A stretch of 16,095 nt of DNA from VFMC01 sp037131575 (GCA_037131575.1 JBAXQV010000057.1:1-16095), one strand, 5' to 3'. Shown: positions 7,319-14,846, numbered from the stretch's first letter. Numbers and translations: made by a program. Notes: generated by a model from the sequence alone, not told the origin.

Positions 7319-8539
7319 ATGCCCGGTCTCCACGAACCCGCAGTGCAGGACGACCCGTTCGCCTATTACGCCGAGCGTCTGGCGCAGTGCCCGGTGTGGC
7401 ACGAGCCGGGCCTCAATCAATTCGTCATCGGTGGACATGCCGAACTGCGCGAATCGCTGATGGACATCGAGCGTTTCTCCAGTCAGCCGGCTCGCCCCGG
7501 CAAGGCCAGTGACGCGGCCATCGCCCACCATCAGGTGCTCGCCGAACGCGGTTGGCCGCGGCAGGCCACCCTGCAGCGCACCGACCCCCCGGTGCACACC
7601 CGCTACCGCAAACTGCTCAACCGGGTGTTCACCCCGGCCACGGTGCGCGGCTTCACGCCGTACATCGAGAGCATCATCACCGAGCTCGTCGATCGGTTCG
7701 CTGCCGCCGGAAGCTGCGAGTTCGTGGCCGACTTCGCGCTGCCACTGCCCGGCATCTTCATCGCCGAGCAGTTGGGGCTCGACCGCGCCGACTATCGCCG
7801 CTTCCGCCGGTGGGCCGAAGCGATGCTGGCCCAGGCCAATCGTCCGCTCAGCGTCGACGAAGCCATCGCCGAGGCAGAGCTCGAACTCGAGGCGCAACAC
7901 TTCCTGGCGGCCGAGTTCGAAAAGCGCCGTGAGCAACCCACCGGCGACCTCATCTCGATGCTGGTGCATGCCCACCGCGACGACGAGCAGCCGTTCACGA
8001 TGGCCGAGATGCAAGACCTGCTCCATCAATTGGTCACTGGCGGGTTCGAAACCACCACGGGTGCGTTGTCGAGTGCGATGTGGTTGTTGGTGCGCTATCC
8101 CGACCAGCAAGCGCTGCTGCGTGAGCAACCCGACCTGATGACCAACTTCATCGAGGAGGTATTGCGCTTCGACAGCCCCGTCCAAGGGTTGTGGCGCAAG
8201 GCCACGTGTCCGATGGAAGTGGCTGGTGTGGCGATTCCTGAAGGCTCAGCAGTGATGATGCGTTTCGGTGCAGCCGGCCACGACCCGCGCGTGTTCGACG
8301 AACCGGAACGGTTCGACATCACCCGTCCGAACGCACGCAATCATGTGGCGTTCGGCTTCGGTGCACACTTCTGTGTGGGTGCCGCATTGGCTCGTCAGCA
8401 GATGCACAGTGCGTTCACCATGCTGCTCGACCGGCTCGACGGTTTCGAGCTCGCCGAGCCGATGCCTCAGCCAGCGCACGACCCCAGCGTGTTCCTGCGG
8501 CCCATGAAGCGGCTCCCCATTCGCTTCACCGCGAAGTAG
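7319..8539 (+). CDS. Cytochrome P450
   Basis: A 406-residue soluble bacterial P450, a heme monooxygenase that needs ferredoxin and reductase partners encoded elsewhere. The heme-binding loop FGFGAHFCVG (345-354) has the ligand C352. The K-helix ExxR is E280-R283. The I-helix oxygen-activation motif is GGFETT (241-246), with Glu in place of the commoner Asp, a usual variant. The ATG at 7319 gives the normal family length and a normal N-terminus. The open frame extends to 7235, but the extra residues (Arg/Cys-rich) look non-coding. Only a weak SD-like AGGG lies upstream. The substrate cannot be read from sequence; a lipid, terpenoid or steroid is typical for actinobacterial relatives. The gene converges on the epoxide hydrolase gene 20 bp away. 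Confidence 0.95.
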   Translation: MPGLHEPAVQDDPFAYYAERLAQCPVWHEPGLNQFVIGGHAELRESLMDIERFSSQPARPGKASDAAIAHHQVLAERGWPRQATLQRTDPPVHTRYRKLLNRVFTPATVRGFTPYIESIITELVDRFAAAGSCEFVADFALPLPGIFIAEQLGLDRADYRRFRRWAEAMLAQANRPLSVDEAIAEAELELEAQHFLAAEFEKRREQPTGDLISMLVHAHRDDEQPFTMAEMQDLLHQLVTGGFETTTGALSSAMWLLVRYPDQQALLREQPDLMTNFIEEVLRFDSPVQGLWRKATCPMEVAGVAIPEGSAVMMRFGAAGHDPRVFDEPERFDITRPNARNHVAFGFGAHFCVGAALARQQMHSAFTMLLDRLDGFELAEPMPQPAHDPSVFLRPMKRLPIRFTAK

Positions 8540-8559
8540 TCGCCGCCCAGGGTTGGAGT

Positions 8560-9711
8560 TCAGCGGAACCGCTGGAAGAACGAGCGGATATCGGCCACCA
8601 ACAACTCGGGTTCCTCCATGGCGGCGAAGTGGCCACCCGAGGGCATGGCCGTGTACTGCACCACGTTGTAGAGCTGTTCGCTCCACACTCGCGGCGGCCG
8701 GTTCACTTCCTTCGGGAACAGGGCGATGCCGGTGGGCACTTCCACTCTGCCCTCGATGGCACCCAGGCTGCCGTGGCGCATCGTTTCGTAGTAGAGGCGG
8801 ATCGACGAGTTGATGGTGCCGGTGACCCAGTAGATGGTGATGTTGGTGAGCAGTTCGTCGCGGGTGAACCGGCTGAACACATCACCCCCGCAGTCGCTCC
8901 AGGTGCGGAACTTCTCGAGGATCCAACCGGCGAGGCCAGCGGGTGAATCGTTCAGGCCATAGGCCAGCGTTTGCGGCTTGGTGCCCTGGATTCGTTGATA
9001 GCCGGTTTCGTGATCGCGGAAGTGAGCGGTATCGGCGAGGCCCTGCATCTCATGCGGCTCCACGCCGGCCATCGGGTCGCCCTGAGGCGCGCGAGGAATG
9101 GCCATGTTCACGTGGATGCCGTAGAGGTGCTCGGGGTCGAGTTGCCCGAGGTGGGAGGTGGCAACCGCACCCCAGTCGCCGCCCTGTGCCCCATAGCGGG
9201 TGTAGCCGAGGCGAGCCATGAGTGCAGCGTTGGTGGCCGCTACGCGGCGGATGTTCACGCCGGTCACGTTCGTGGGGCCGCTGAACCCGTAACCCGGTAT
9301 CGAGGGCGCAATCACGTGGAAGGCGTCACGAGCGTTCCCGCCGAATGCGGTGGGGTCGGTGAGCGGCCCGATGATGTTGCGGAACTCGGCGATCGACCCA
9401 GGCCATCCGTGGGTGATGATGAGCGGCATGGCATCGGGGTGCGGGCTGCGTGCGTGAATGAAGTGCACATGCAGGTCGTCGATGTCGGTGGTGAACTGCG
9501 ACCAGCGGTTCAGTTCGGCCTCGGCGGCACGCCAGTCGAACTCGGTGCGCCAGTAGTCGCACAGATCGCGCAGTGTGTTCAGGTCGGTTCCGTACGTCCA
9601 CTCGGTGCCGGGTATCTGATCGGGCCAGCGGGTACGGGCGAGCCGGTCGCGGAGGTCGGCGAGCACCTCATCGGGCACGGCGATGGTGAAGGGCCTGATG
9701 TCGTTGCTCAT
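8560..9711 (-). CDS. Epoxide hydrolase-like alpha/beta hydrolase
   Basis: A 383-residue protein of the family with an N-terminal epoxide hydrolase domain. RPFTIAVPDEVLADLRDRL (6-24) and RTRWPDQIPG (26-35) are its typical opening. The oxyanion segment HGWPGS is at 101-106, the nucleophile is D179 in GGDWGA, cap-domain tyrosines Y294 and Y307/Y308 lie in the expected region, and the catalytic His is H361 in SGGHFA. E335 is a possible charge-relay acid. All key residues are present, so an active hydrolase opening epoxides to diols is likely. The ATG at 9711 starts the family-typical sequence; an in-frame ATG six codons upstream is possible, and neither has a good SD. The gene is divergent from the MaoC-like gene, 41 bp away, and converges on the P450 gene. 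Confidence 0.92.
   Translation of the reverse strand: MSNDIRPFTIAVPDEVLADLRDRLARTRWPDQIPGTEWTYGTDLNTLRDLCDYWRTEFDWRAAEAELNRWSQFTTDIDDLHVHFIHARSPHPDAMPLIITHGWPGSIAEFRNIIGPLTDPTAFGGNARDAFHVIAPSIPGYGFSGPTNVTGVNIRRVAATNAALMARLGYTRYGAQGGDWGAVATSHLGQLDPEHLYGIHVNMAIPRAPQGDPMAGVEPHEMQGLADTAHFRDHETGYQRIQGTKPQTLAYGLNDSPAGLAGWILEKFRTWSDCGGDVFSRFTRDELLTNITIYWVTGTINSSIRLYYETMRHGSLGAIEGRVEVPTGIALFPKEVNRPPRVWSEQLYNVVQYTAMPSGGHFAAMEEPELLVADIRSFFQRFR
8561..8574. terminator. Short GC hairpin at the P450/hydrolase junction
   Basis: CAGCGG at 8561-8566 and CCGCTG at 8569-8574 are inverted copies separated by two bases. They lie just past the P450 stop and inside the last codons of the convergent hydrolase gene. 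It could serve as a terminator for the P450 transcript. It has no T run and may simply reflect codon choice. Confidence 0.25.
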
Positions 9712-9752
9712 CGCCTCAGTCTTGCCCATCGACACCGTGGAACAATGAGGGG

Positions 9753-10670
9753 ATGACGCAGGGCTTTCCCACACCCATCACCCGCGATGCCAACACACTC
9801 GTCGGCCCCATGCGTGCCCCGAAGCAGATGTTGGCCGAGCAGGAGTACGACGGGCACACCAGCGTGCACGACGACGCCACTGCCGACAAGCTCGGCCTGC
9901 CGGGCGCACCCATCGAGGGCCCTACGCATTTCAGTCAGTTCGACCCCTTGGCGGTGGAGGTGTTCGGGCCGGCGTGGTTCGAGCAGGGTTGTATCAGCGC
10001 CCATTTCGAGACGATGGTGGTGGAGGGCGAACAGGTGCAGGCATCGCTCACCCCGTTGGGCCCGGTATCGGCCCGGGGTCGCGCCGTGAAGGCCACCGGT
10101 GAACCAGTGCTCACCGCATCGCTCACCCTCGGCGATGAGCCCACCGAACTCAACGCGCGCATGGCCGCGATGCTGGCGAAAGACCCGGGCGAACTGTTCA
10201 TCGTCGACGGGCTCACCCTTGGCAGCACCACGCCGCCAGCCGCCACGTCGATGGGTTTCGATGAATGGAACGGCAACCTCTACCCGTTCAGTCTCGCCGA
10301 CAAGATGCGCTACATCACCGAACCCTCGCCGTGGTACGTGCCCGGCGAACCGTCACCGTGGGGAAGGGCCGTGGTGCCCACCGAAATGCTCAGTGTGTTG
10401 GCGCACAAAGTGGGCGCCCACTTCCCGGTGCGTGGGCCGGCCGTGGGCCTGTTCATCGATCTCGAAGTGAAGCGTCACGCCCCGGTGTTCGTGGGCGAGC
10501 AGTTCACGGTCACACACGAGATCGTGGGCGTGGGGCAGAGCCGCCGCGTGGAGAGTTACTGGACCCGGAGTCGACTCGTCGATGCTGCTGGCACCATGGT
10601 GGCCACGGTGCTCTTGCACCAGGGCGTGTTCAAGGCCTCGTTCGCCGAGTACCCGGCCGATCGGCTCTGA
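9753..10670 (+). CDS. Two-hotdog MaoC-like protein, hydratase or thioesterase-like
   Basis: A 305-residue cytosolic protein read as two hotdog folds, about 25-125 and 175-295. Residues 32-56 resemble the MaoC hydratase loop: H39 in a VHDD setting and KLGLPGAPIEG downstream match the family pattern. The usual Asp five residues before that His is replaced by G34, with an Asp at 33, one residue off. It may therefore not be a classical enoyl-CoA hydratase, or the loop may be shifted. A role in acyl-CoA or ring-cleavage metabolism fits the neighbours but is inference. The ATG at 9753 is the first possible start in this frame; GAGGGG abuts it directly, too close for a normal SD. A three-codon frame (9745-9756) overlaps the start, so translation may be coupled or leaderless. 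Confidence 0.75.
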   Translation: MTQGFPTPITRDANTLVGPMRAPKQMLAEQEYDGHTSVHDDATADKLGLPGAPIEGPTHFSQFDPLAVEVFGPAWFEQGCISAHFETMVVEGEQVQASLTPLGPVSARGRAVKATGEPVLTASLTLGDEPTELNARMAAMLAKDPGELFIVDGLTLGSTTPPAATSMGFDEWNGNLYPFSLADKMRYITEPSPWYVPGEPSPWGRAVVPTEMLSVLAHKVGAHFPVRGPAVGLFIDLEVKRHAPVFVGEQFTVTHEIVGVGQSRRVESYWTRSRLVDAAGTMVATVLLHQGVFKASFAEYPADRL

Positions 10671-10677
10671 CGATCGA

Positions 10678-10693
10678 CGCGCCTTACGGCGCG
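10678..10693. terminator. Hairpin at the MaoC-like/lipoprotein convergent end
   Basis: CGCGCC at 10678-10683 and GGCGCG at 10688-10693 form a 6-bp stem around a TTAC loop that contains the lipoprotein stop codon. It begins eight bases after the stop of the plus-strand gene. Only a weak T-containing stretch follows on the plus strand. A shared terminator is plausible in this 13-bp gap. Confidence 0.35.
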
Positions 10694-11484
10694 GTGTTCT
10701 CGAATTGGTAGGTGTTGGCGAGGTCGTCTTGGATGACCGTGGCCTTCCCGTCCACATCGGTGACATCGAGGTTGCTGGTGAGTGTGCGCGAAGCGAAACT
10801 CCACCCGGCCGGGAGCTTCAACTTCGTTGCGAGACCGGCCAGGGTGTCGATGGTCTGCGTCGGGTCGATCATCAACGAGTACGACTGCATCACGTATTTC
10901 TTGCCCTCGGGGCTGGTCAGTTCGAACACGGGCGCACCTGCGCTGAACTGGAACAGGGTCTTGCGGTTCACAGTGCGCTCGGCGTAGGGGTTGGTGCTCG
11001 GCAGGGTGGTGCCGAAGTCGATGGTGGCGGCATTGATCATCTCCAGCGACCCGAAGGTGTCGACGGGCGCTGTCTTCACGATGTCGGTGACGATGTGGTC
11101 GAGCGTCCAGTGCCGCGGGCCGTTGGCGATGGCGGCGAGCGCACCCTTGTCGGTCTTCACCTTGGTGAGGTCGATGGCCTTCCACTGCTCGTCGGGGCAG
11201 AAGTTGCGGCTCGATGTGGTCCACACATTGCCCACCAGATGGTCGGCAGGCTTGGTGAGCAGCAAGATTTCGCAGTAGCGGACATCGCGCAGTTCGCGTG
11301 GCGCTGCACCCGCTGTCGTGGTGGGCGCTGCGCTGGTGGCCGGCACGGTGGTGGCCGGCATGGTGGTTGCGGCGCCGGTGGTGGCTGGAGCGCTGGTGGC
11401 AGTGCTCGTGGCGGTCGATCCGCACGCAGACACGCCGAGGCAACACAGTGCGAGCAACCCCACCGAAGTCTTTTGACTGAACAT
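10684..11484 (-). CDS. Secreted lipoprotein of unknown function
   Basis: A 266-residue protein. Residues 1-20 are a lipoprotein signal with lipobox GVSAC, making C21 the lipid-carrying Cys. A Thr/Ala/Pro-rich linker follows (22-60), then a globular domain (about 62-266). That domain has two cysteines (C71 in RYCEILLL, C96 in NFCPDEQW) that could form a disulfide, a NGPRHW motif (121-126) and a Tyr/Met-rich YVMQSYSLMIDP segment (197-208). The layout suggests a conserved secreted domain, but I cannot assign an activity. The open frame reaches 11553; I chose the ATG at 11484 because the signal peptide begins there, although its SD is weak. The gene is divergent from the SDR operon. Confidence 0.8.
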   Translation of the reverse strand: MFSQKTSVGLLALCCLGVSACGSTATSTATSAPATTGAATTMPATTVPATSAAPTTTAGAAPRELRDVRYCEILLLTKPADHLVGNVWTTSSRNFCPDEQWKAIDLTKVKTDKGALAAIANGPRHWTLDHIVTDIVKTAPVDTFGSLEMINAATIDFGTTLPSTNPYAERTVNRKTLFQFSAGAPVFELTSPEGKKYVMQSYSLMIDPTQTIDTLAGLATKLKLPAGWSFASRTLTSNLDVTDVDGKATVIQDDLANTYQFENTAP

Positions 11485-11552
11485 GTGCCACAACCTAGCC
11501 GTGGGCACGATATCGGTGGCAGTCGGGCCGCGTAGCGAGGGCCACAGAGCCA

Positions 11553-11573
11553 TCTGAAAGGCTGACCATCAGA
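11553..11573. promoter_or_regulatory. Possible operator upstream of the SDR operon
   Basis: TCTGA at 11553-11557 and TCAGA at 11569-11573 form a 21-bp dyad with an 11-base spacer, ending 13 bases before the SDR start. It lies in the 102-bp gap between the divergent lipoprotein and SDR genes, where the operon promoter must be. The arms are short, so chance is possible. No regulator gene lies in the window. Confidence 0.2.
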
Positions 11574-11586
11574 CGAAGGGAACGCA

Positions 11587-12387
11587 GTGTCGGCAGAGCG
11601 CACAACATCAGACGCCAGCACATCGCTGGCAGGCAAGGTGGCTCTCGTCACCGGTTCCACCGCCGGTATCGGCCGAGCCACCGCGGGCGTGCTCGCCGCG
11701 GCGGGCGCAACCGTGGTGGTCACTGGTCGGCGCAGCGAACTCGGCGATGAGGTGGTGGCAGCCATCGCCGCGGATGGCGGCTCCGCAACGTTCATCGGCG
11801 CCGACCTACGCGTCGCAGCCGATATCGAAGCACTGGTGCAGGAAACGGTCGCCATGTTCGGTCGACTCGACATCGCCTTCAACAACGCCGGAATCTTCGA
11901 CCGCATGCACGAGATGCATCGATATGCCGATGACGCTTGGGACGAGATGATCGCGGTGAATCTGTCGGCCGTGTTCCGCTGTATGCGCGCCGAGATCGCC
12001 GCGATGATCGTAGGTGGCACCGGCGGAGTGATCGTGAACAACGCCTCGACGGTGGGGCATCGGGGCAGTGAGCGGGCGAGCCCGGCGTATGTGGCGGCCA
12101 AGCACGGGGTGATCGGCCTCACTCGCCAGGCGGCGCTGCAGTACGTGGGCCAGGGCATTCGAGTGAATGCCGTCTCGCCGGGGCCTACCGCAACCGACGT
12201 TGCGGCACCGCTGGTTTCGCAGGGCGCCGACGCCGTTTCCGCTGCGCTGCGCCAGTTGAATCCCACAGGTCGTTTCGTCGATCCGGCCGACGTGGCGCGC
12301 ACGGTGCTATTTCTGTGCTCCGACGCGGCAACGATGATCAACGGGCACGACATCGTCATCGATGGTGGACAGCTCGCCAAACTCTGA
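11587..12387 (+). CDS. Short-chain dehydrogenase/reductase
   Basis: A 266-residue classical SDR, an NAD(P)-dependent alcohol dehydrogenase or ketoreductase. The nucleotide loop TGSTAGIG is at 22-29, NNAG at 99-102, active-site N125, S154 in NNAST, Y168 and K172 in YVAAK, and the PG motif near 198-199. The catalytic tetrad is complete. The end of the second strand reads TGRR (46-49) without an acidic residue, which favours NADP(H) weakly. The start is a GTG with AAGGGA about six bases upstream. It is the first gene of a four-gene operon, 26 bp before the Rieske gene. A likely role is oxidising a diol or hydroxyl made by the oxygenase, as dihydrodiol dehydrogenases do, but this is inferred from context. 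Confidence 0.93.
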   Translation: MSAERTTSDASTSLAGKVALVTGSTAGIGRATAGVLAAAGATVVVTGRRSELGDEVVAAIAADGGSATFIGADLRVAADIEALVQETVAMFGRLDIAFNNAGIFDRMHEMHRYADDAWDEMIAVNLSAVFRCMRAEIAAMIVGGTGGVIVNNASTVGHRGSERASPAYVAAKHGVIGLTRQAALQYVGQGIRVNAVSPGPTATDVAAPLVSQGADAVSAALRQLNPTGRFVDPADVARTVLFLCSDAATMINGHDIVIDGGQLAKL

Positions 12388-12413
12388 GTGGAATGTGATC
12401 GAAGGGGAATCGC

Positions 12414-13751
12414 ATGGAACGCGTCGTGGCACGACCGACCATCGTGCATCAGCCAGCGCCCGTCGAGCCGGGGGAACTCACCGCCGAGCGCTACCTCTCG
12501 CCCGAGTGGATGGCCCGCGAGCAGGCTGAGCTGTGGTCGAAGGTGTGGCTGTTCGCCTGCCTCGAGCGCGACGTCGCCGAACCCGGGCAGTTCATGGTGT
12601 TCGACATCGCCAACGAATCGATCCTCATCTCCCGGTCGGCCGAGGGTGCGCTCGGCGCGTTCTACAACGTGTGCCAACACCGCGGTATGCGCCTGGCGTG
12701 TGAGCCGTCGGGCTGCGTGAAGAGCTTTGTCTGCCCGTACCACGGCTGGACGTATCGCCCCGACGGTCGCCTCACCGTGGTGCCCGACCACGAACGCTTC
12801 ACCGGTGGTGTCGACCGGACCGAACGGTCGCTCAAGCCGGTGCGTGTGGAGGTGTGGGCCGGTTTGGTGTGGATCTGCATGGATGCCGATGCGCCACCGT
12901 TGGCCGAGTTCTTGAATCTCACCATCGATCGCGTCGCGCCCTACCGGCTGCACGACATGACGCTGGTGGGCGACCAGACCTGCCACCTCGACTGCAACTG
13001 GAAAGCGGTGTTCGACAACTTCGGCGAGCTCTACCACGTCGAGCACATCCATCCGCAGCACAAGATGTTGTTCGATTGCCCCACCGCGCAGATCGACCTG
13101 TTCGCCAACGGCCACACCGCAGTCACCATCGATGGCCACATCGTGAACACCCGGTTGCCGATTCCCGAGTCGCCCAACTATTACCTCGAGCATCAGTTGA
13201 AGATGTACGGCGCCGACCCAGCCGAGTACGAGGGTCGGGTACTCGACATTCGGGCCGATGTGCAGAAGTTGCGCCGCGATGCCGGGCCACGGTTGGGCTT
13301 CGACTACCAGTTGCTCACCGACGAGCGGCTCACCGATATCGAGCAATACAACATCTTCCCCAACACGATGATCACCGTGCAGCCCGATAGCGCGCTCATC
13401 ACCCGGGCGCGTCCGCATCCGACAGATGCCGAGAAGTGTCTGTGGGACAAGTTCACCTTCACCATGCAACCGCGTGCCGAGGTGGCCGAGCAGGCCGGCG
13501 TACCGTTCGAGCCGGCGAACCCGGCGCTCGTGGAACCCGTCACCCGGCCCGAGCACGACGAGTTCGACCAAGACGACATCATCGCCGGCCGCAAGACGAT
13601 GACCATCACCATCGATCAAGACATCCATCTCATCCGTGATGTGCAGCGCGGTATGCGCTCGCGCGGGTTCGACACGGCGCGCCTGTGCGACGACGAAGTA
13701 CGTATTCAGCACTACCACGACTGGCTCGACCACACCCTGGGTGTGCGCTGA
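12414..13751 (+). CDS. Rieske non-heme iron oxygenase, alpha subunit
   Basis: A 445-residue catalytic subunit of a ring-hydroxylating or related oxygenase. The Rieske [2Fe-2S] ligands are C87-x-H89 and C107-x-x-H110. The mononuclear iron site shows NWKAVFDNFGELYHVEHIH (195-213) with H208 and H213, E205 as the bridging residue, and D403 as the probable third ligand, eight residues before Q411 in the conserved C-terminal stretch. All metal residues are intact and the length is normal. Such enzymes take electrons from a ferredoxin and reductase, neither encoded in this window. The ATG has AAGGGG about seven bases upstream. The SnoaL-like protein two genes downstream could be the small beta-type partner, though its fold class is shared by unrelated enzymes. 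The substrate is unknown. Confidence 0.95.
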   Translation: MERVVARPTIVHQPAPVEPGELTAERYLSPEWMAREQAELWSKVWLFACLERDVAEPGQFMVFDIANESILISRSAEGALGAFYNVCQHRGMRLACEPSGCVKSFVCPYHGWTYRPDGRLTVVPDHERFTGGVDRTERSLKPVRVEVWAGLVWICMDADAPPLAEFLNLTIDRVAPYRLHDMTLVGDQTCHLDCNWKAVFDNFGELYHVEHIHPQHKMLFDCPTAQIDLFANGHTAVTIDGHIVNTRLPIPESPNYYLEHQLKMYGADPAEYEGRVLDIRADVQKLRRDAGPRLGFDYQLLTDERLTDIEQYNIFPNTMITVQPDSALITRARPHPTDAEKCLWDKFTFTMQPRAEVAEQAGVPFEPANPALVEPVTRPEHDEFDQDDIIAGRKTMTITIDQDIHLIRDVQRGMRSRGFDTARLCDDEVRIQHYHDWLDHTLGVR

Positions 13752-13781
13752 CGCGCCCCATCCAACCTCGAAGGAGTATCG

Positions 13782-14297
13782 ATGACTCATCCCACCTGGC
13801 TCGGCCCGATCCGCCAATCGGCGTTCATCGTGAGCGACATCGAAGCAACGGCCCGCGAGTGGGCCCGCGTGCAAGGTGTGGGCCCCTGGTTCCTGTTCGA
13901 CGTGTCCATCGACGGCACCAACTACCGCGGCGACACGGTGCCGATGCGATCGCGAATGGGCCTGGCGCAATCGGGCACCCAACAGATCGAACTCATCGAG
14001 CCCGACCTCAGCGTGCCGTCGCTGTATCGCGAGTTTCTCGAGGCGGGCGGCACCGGCATGCACCACGTGTGTTACTGGGCCGATGTGGCCCGAGCCCGCG
14101 ATCACTTCGTGAGCACGGGTGCCGAGGTGGTGCAGGAAGGTGTCACCGCTAACGGCAACGAGTTCCTCTACGTGACCGGTAGTTGCGGTGTGCCGTACGT
14201 CGAGTTCGTCGATCCGGCGGGCGGCATGCTCACGTTCTTCAACCGCATCGCTGCTGCGGCCGAGACTTGGGATGGCGTCGACGCCATCGTTCGATAG
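13782..14297 (+). CDS. VOC / glyoxalase-fold protein
   Basis: A 171-residue protein with paired beta-alpha-beta-beta-beta modules of the vicinal oxygen chelate superfamily, closest in style to methylmalonyl-CoA epimerase-like members (Glyoxalase_4 type). Candidate metal ligands are Q12, E70 (QQIELIEP), H94 or H95 (GMHHVCYW) and E141 (YVEFVDP). A Gln/Glu/His/Glu set is like that of human glyoxalase I, whereas epimerases usually have His first. It may be an epimerase, a lyase, an extradiol-type dioxygenase or a non-catalytic binding protein. AAGGAG lies five bases before the ATG. It sits 30 bp after the Rieske gene, and its stop codon forms part of the SD of the next gene, so expression is coupled. 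Confidence 0.9.
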   Translation: MTHPTWLGPIRQSAFIVSDIEATAREWARVQGVGPWFLFDVSIDGTNYRGDTVPMRSRMGLAQSGTQQIELIEPDLSVPSLYREFLEAGGTGMHHVCYWADVARARDHFVSTGAEVVQEGVTANGNEFLYVTGSCGVPYVEFVDPAGGMLTFFNRIAAAAETWDGVDAIVR

Positions 14298-14306
14298 GAG
14301 CACGTC

Positions 14307-14810
14307 GTGGCATACACCCTGCAACAACTGTCCGACCGCGAGGCCATTCGCGACTGCGCGATGCGCTACAGCCACGGCCTCGATCGTCTCGATGCCGACT
14401 GGATGCGTTCGGCGTATTGGCCCGAGGCCATCGACGAGCACGGGAGCTTCAACGGCAACGCGCACGACTTCGTCGACTACTGCATGACGGCCCACGACCG
14501 CTGGCGGTGGACGATGCACTCGATCTACACCCACCAGATCGAGCTCGACCCCGACGGCGTGCATGCCCGTGGCGAGATCTACAACATCACCAACCTCGGC
14601 AGGGTCGACAGCAACGTGATCGACACCTGGTACGGCCGCTACCTCGACCTCTACGAAAAGCGCGGCGACGAGTGGCGCATCCTGCACCGGGTGTGCGTGC
14701 ACCACGGCGACACCACCTCAGGCGAGATGGCCCCGATGATGAATCGAGCCTCGCTGTACCGCGACGGCGAGTTCGACCGCCGTTCTTCGGGGAGGCCCAT
14801 CGGGCCGTGA
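14307..14810 (+). CDS. SnoaL-like / NTF2-fold protein
   Basis: A 167-residue cone-shaped alpha+beta protein of the SnoaL_4 type. The opening LSDREAIRDCAMRYSHGLDRLD (8-29, a helix typical of the family), WPEA (38-41), the MHSIYTHQIELD strand (70-81) and EWRILHRV near the end of the core are characteristic. Family members act as small cyclases, isomerases, dehydratases or beta-like subunits of ring-hydroxylating oxygenases. Operon position behind a Rieske alpha subunit makes the last role attractive, but true beta subunits are usually a little longer and this is not settled. The start is GTG, with AGGAG overlapping the stop of the VOC gene, nine bases away. It is the last gene of the operon and converges on the repeat-protein gene. 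Confidence 0.88.
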   Translation: MAYTLQQLSDREAIRDCAMRYSHGLDRLDADWMRSAYWPEAIDEHGSFNGNAHDFVDYCMTAHDRWRWTMHSIYTHQIELDPDGVHARGEIYNITNLGRVDSNVIDTWYGRYLDLYEKRGDEWRILHRVCVHHGDTTSGEMAPMMNRASLYRDGEFDRRSSGRPIGP

Positions 14811-14841
14811 TGGTTGGTGGCTGCGCCCGTGGTGTGCAGCC
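14794..14841. terminator. Two hairpins at the end of the SDR-Rieske-VOC-SnoaL operon
   Basis: GGCCC at 14794-14798 pairs with GGGCC at 14802-14806 across a 3-base loop inside the last SnoaL codons. GGCTGC at 14819-14824 pairs with GCAGCC at 14836-14841 across an 11-base loop, extendable by G-U pairs. Both lie at a convergent junction with the repeat-protein gene, which makes a shared terminator region likely. Neither is followed by a T run. Confidence 0.4.
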
Positions 14842-14846
14842 GTTGA

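Noticed and set aside
7118..8185. N-terminal extension of the DUF1800 frame
   Set aside because: It is antisense to the P450, has no DUF1800 similarity, and an SD-supported GTG exists at 7117.
11157..14705. 1182-codon minus-strand open frame
   Set aside because: It runs antisense to the SDR, Rieske, VOC and most of the SnoaL genes, whose catalytic motifs are complete on the plus strand. Its composition is that of a shadow frame.
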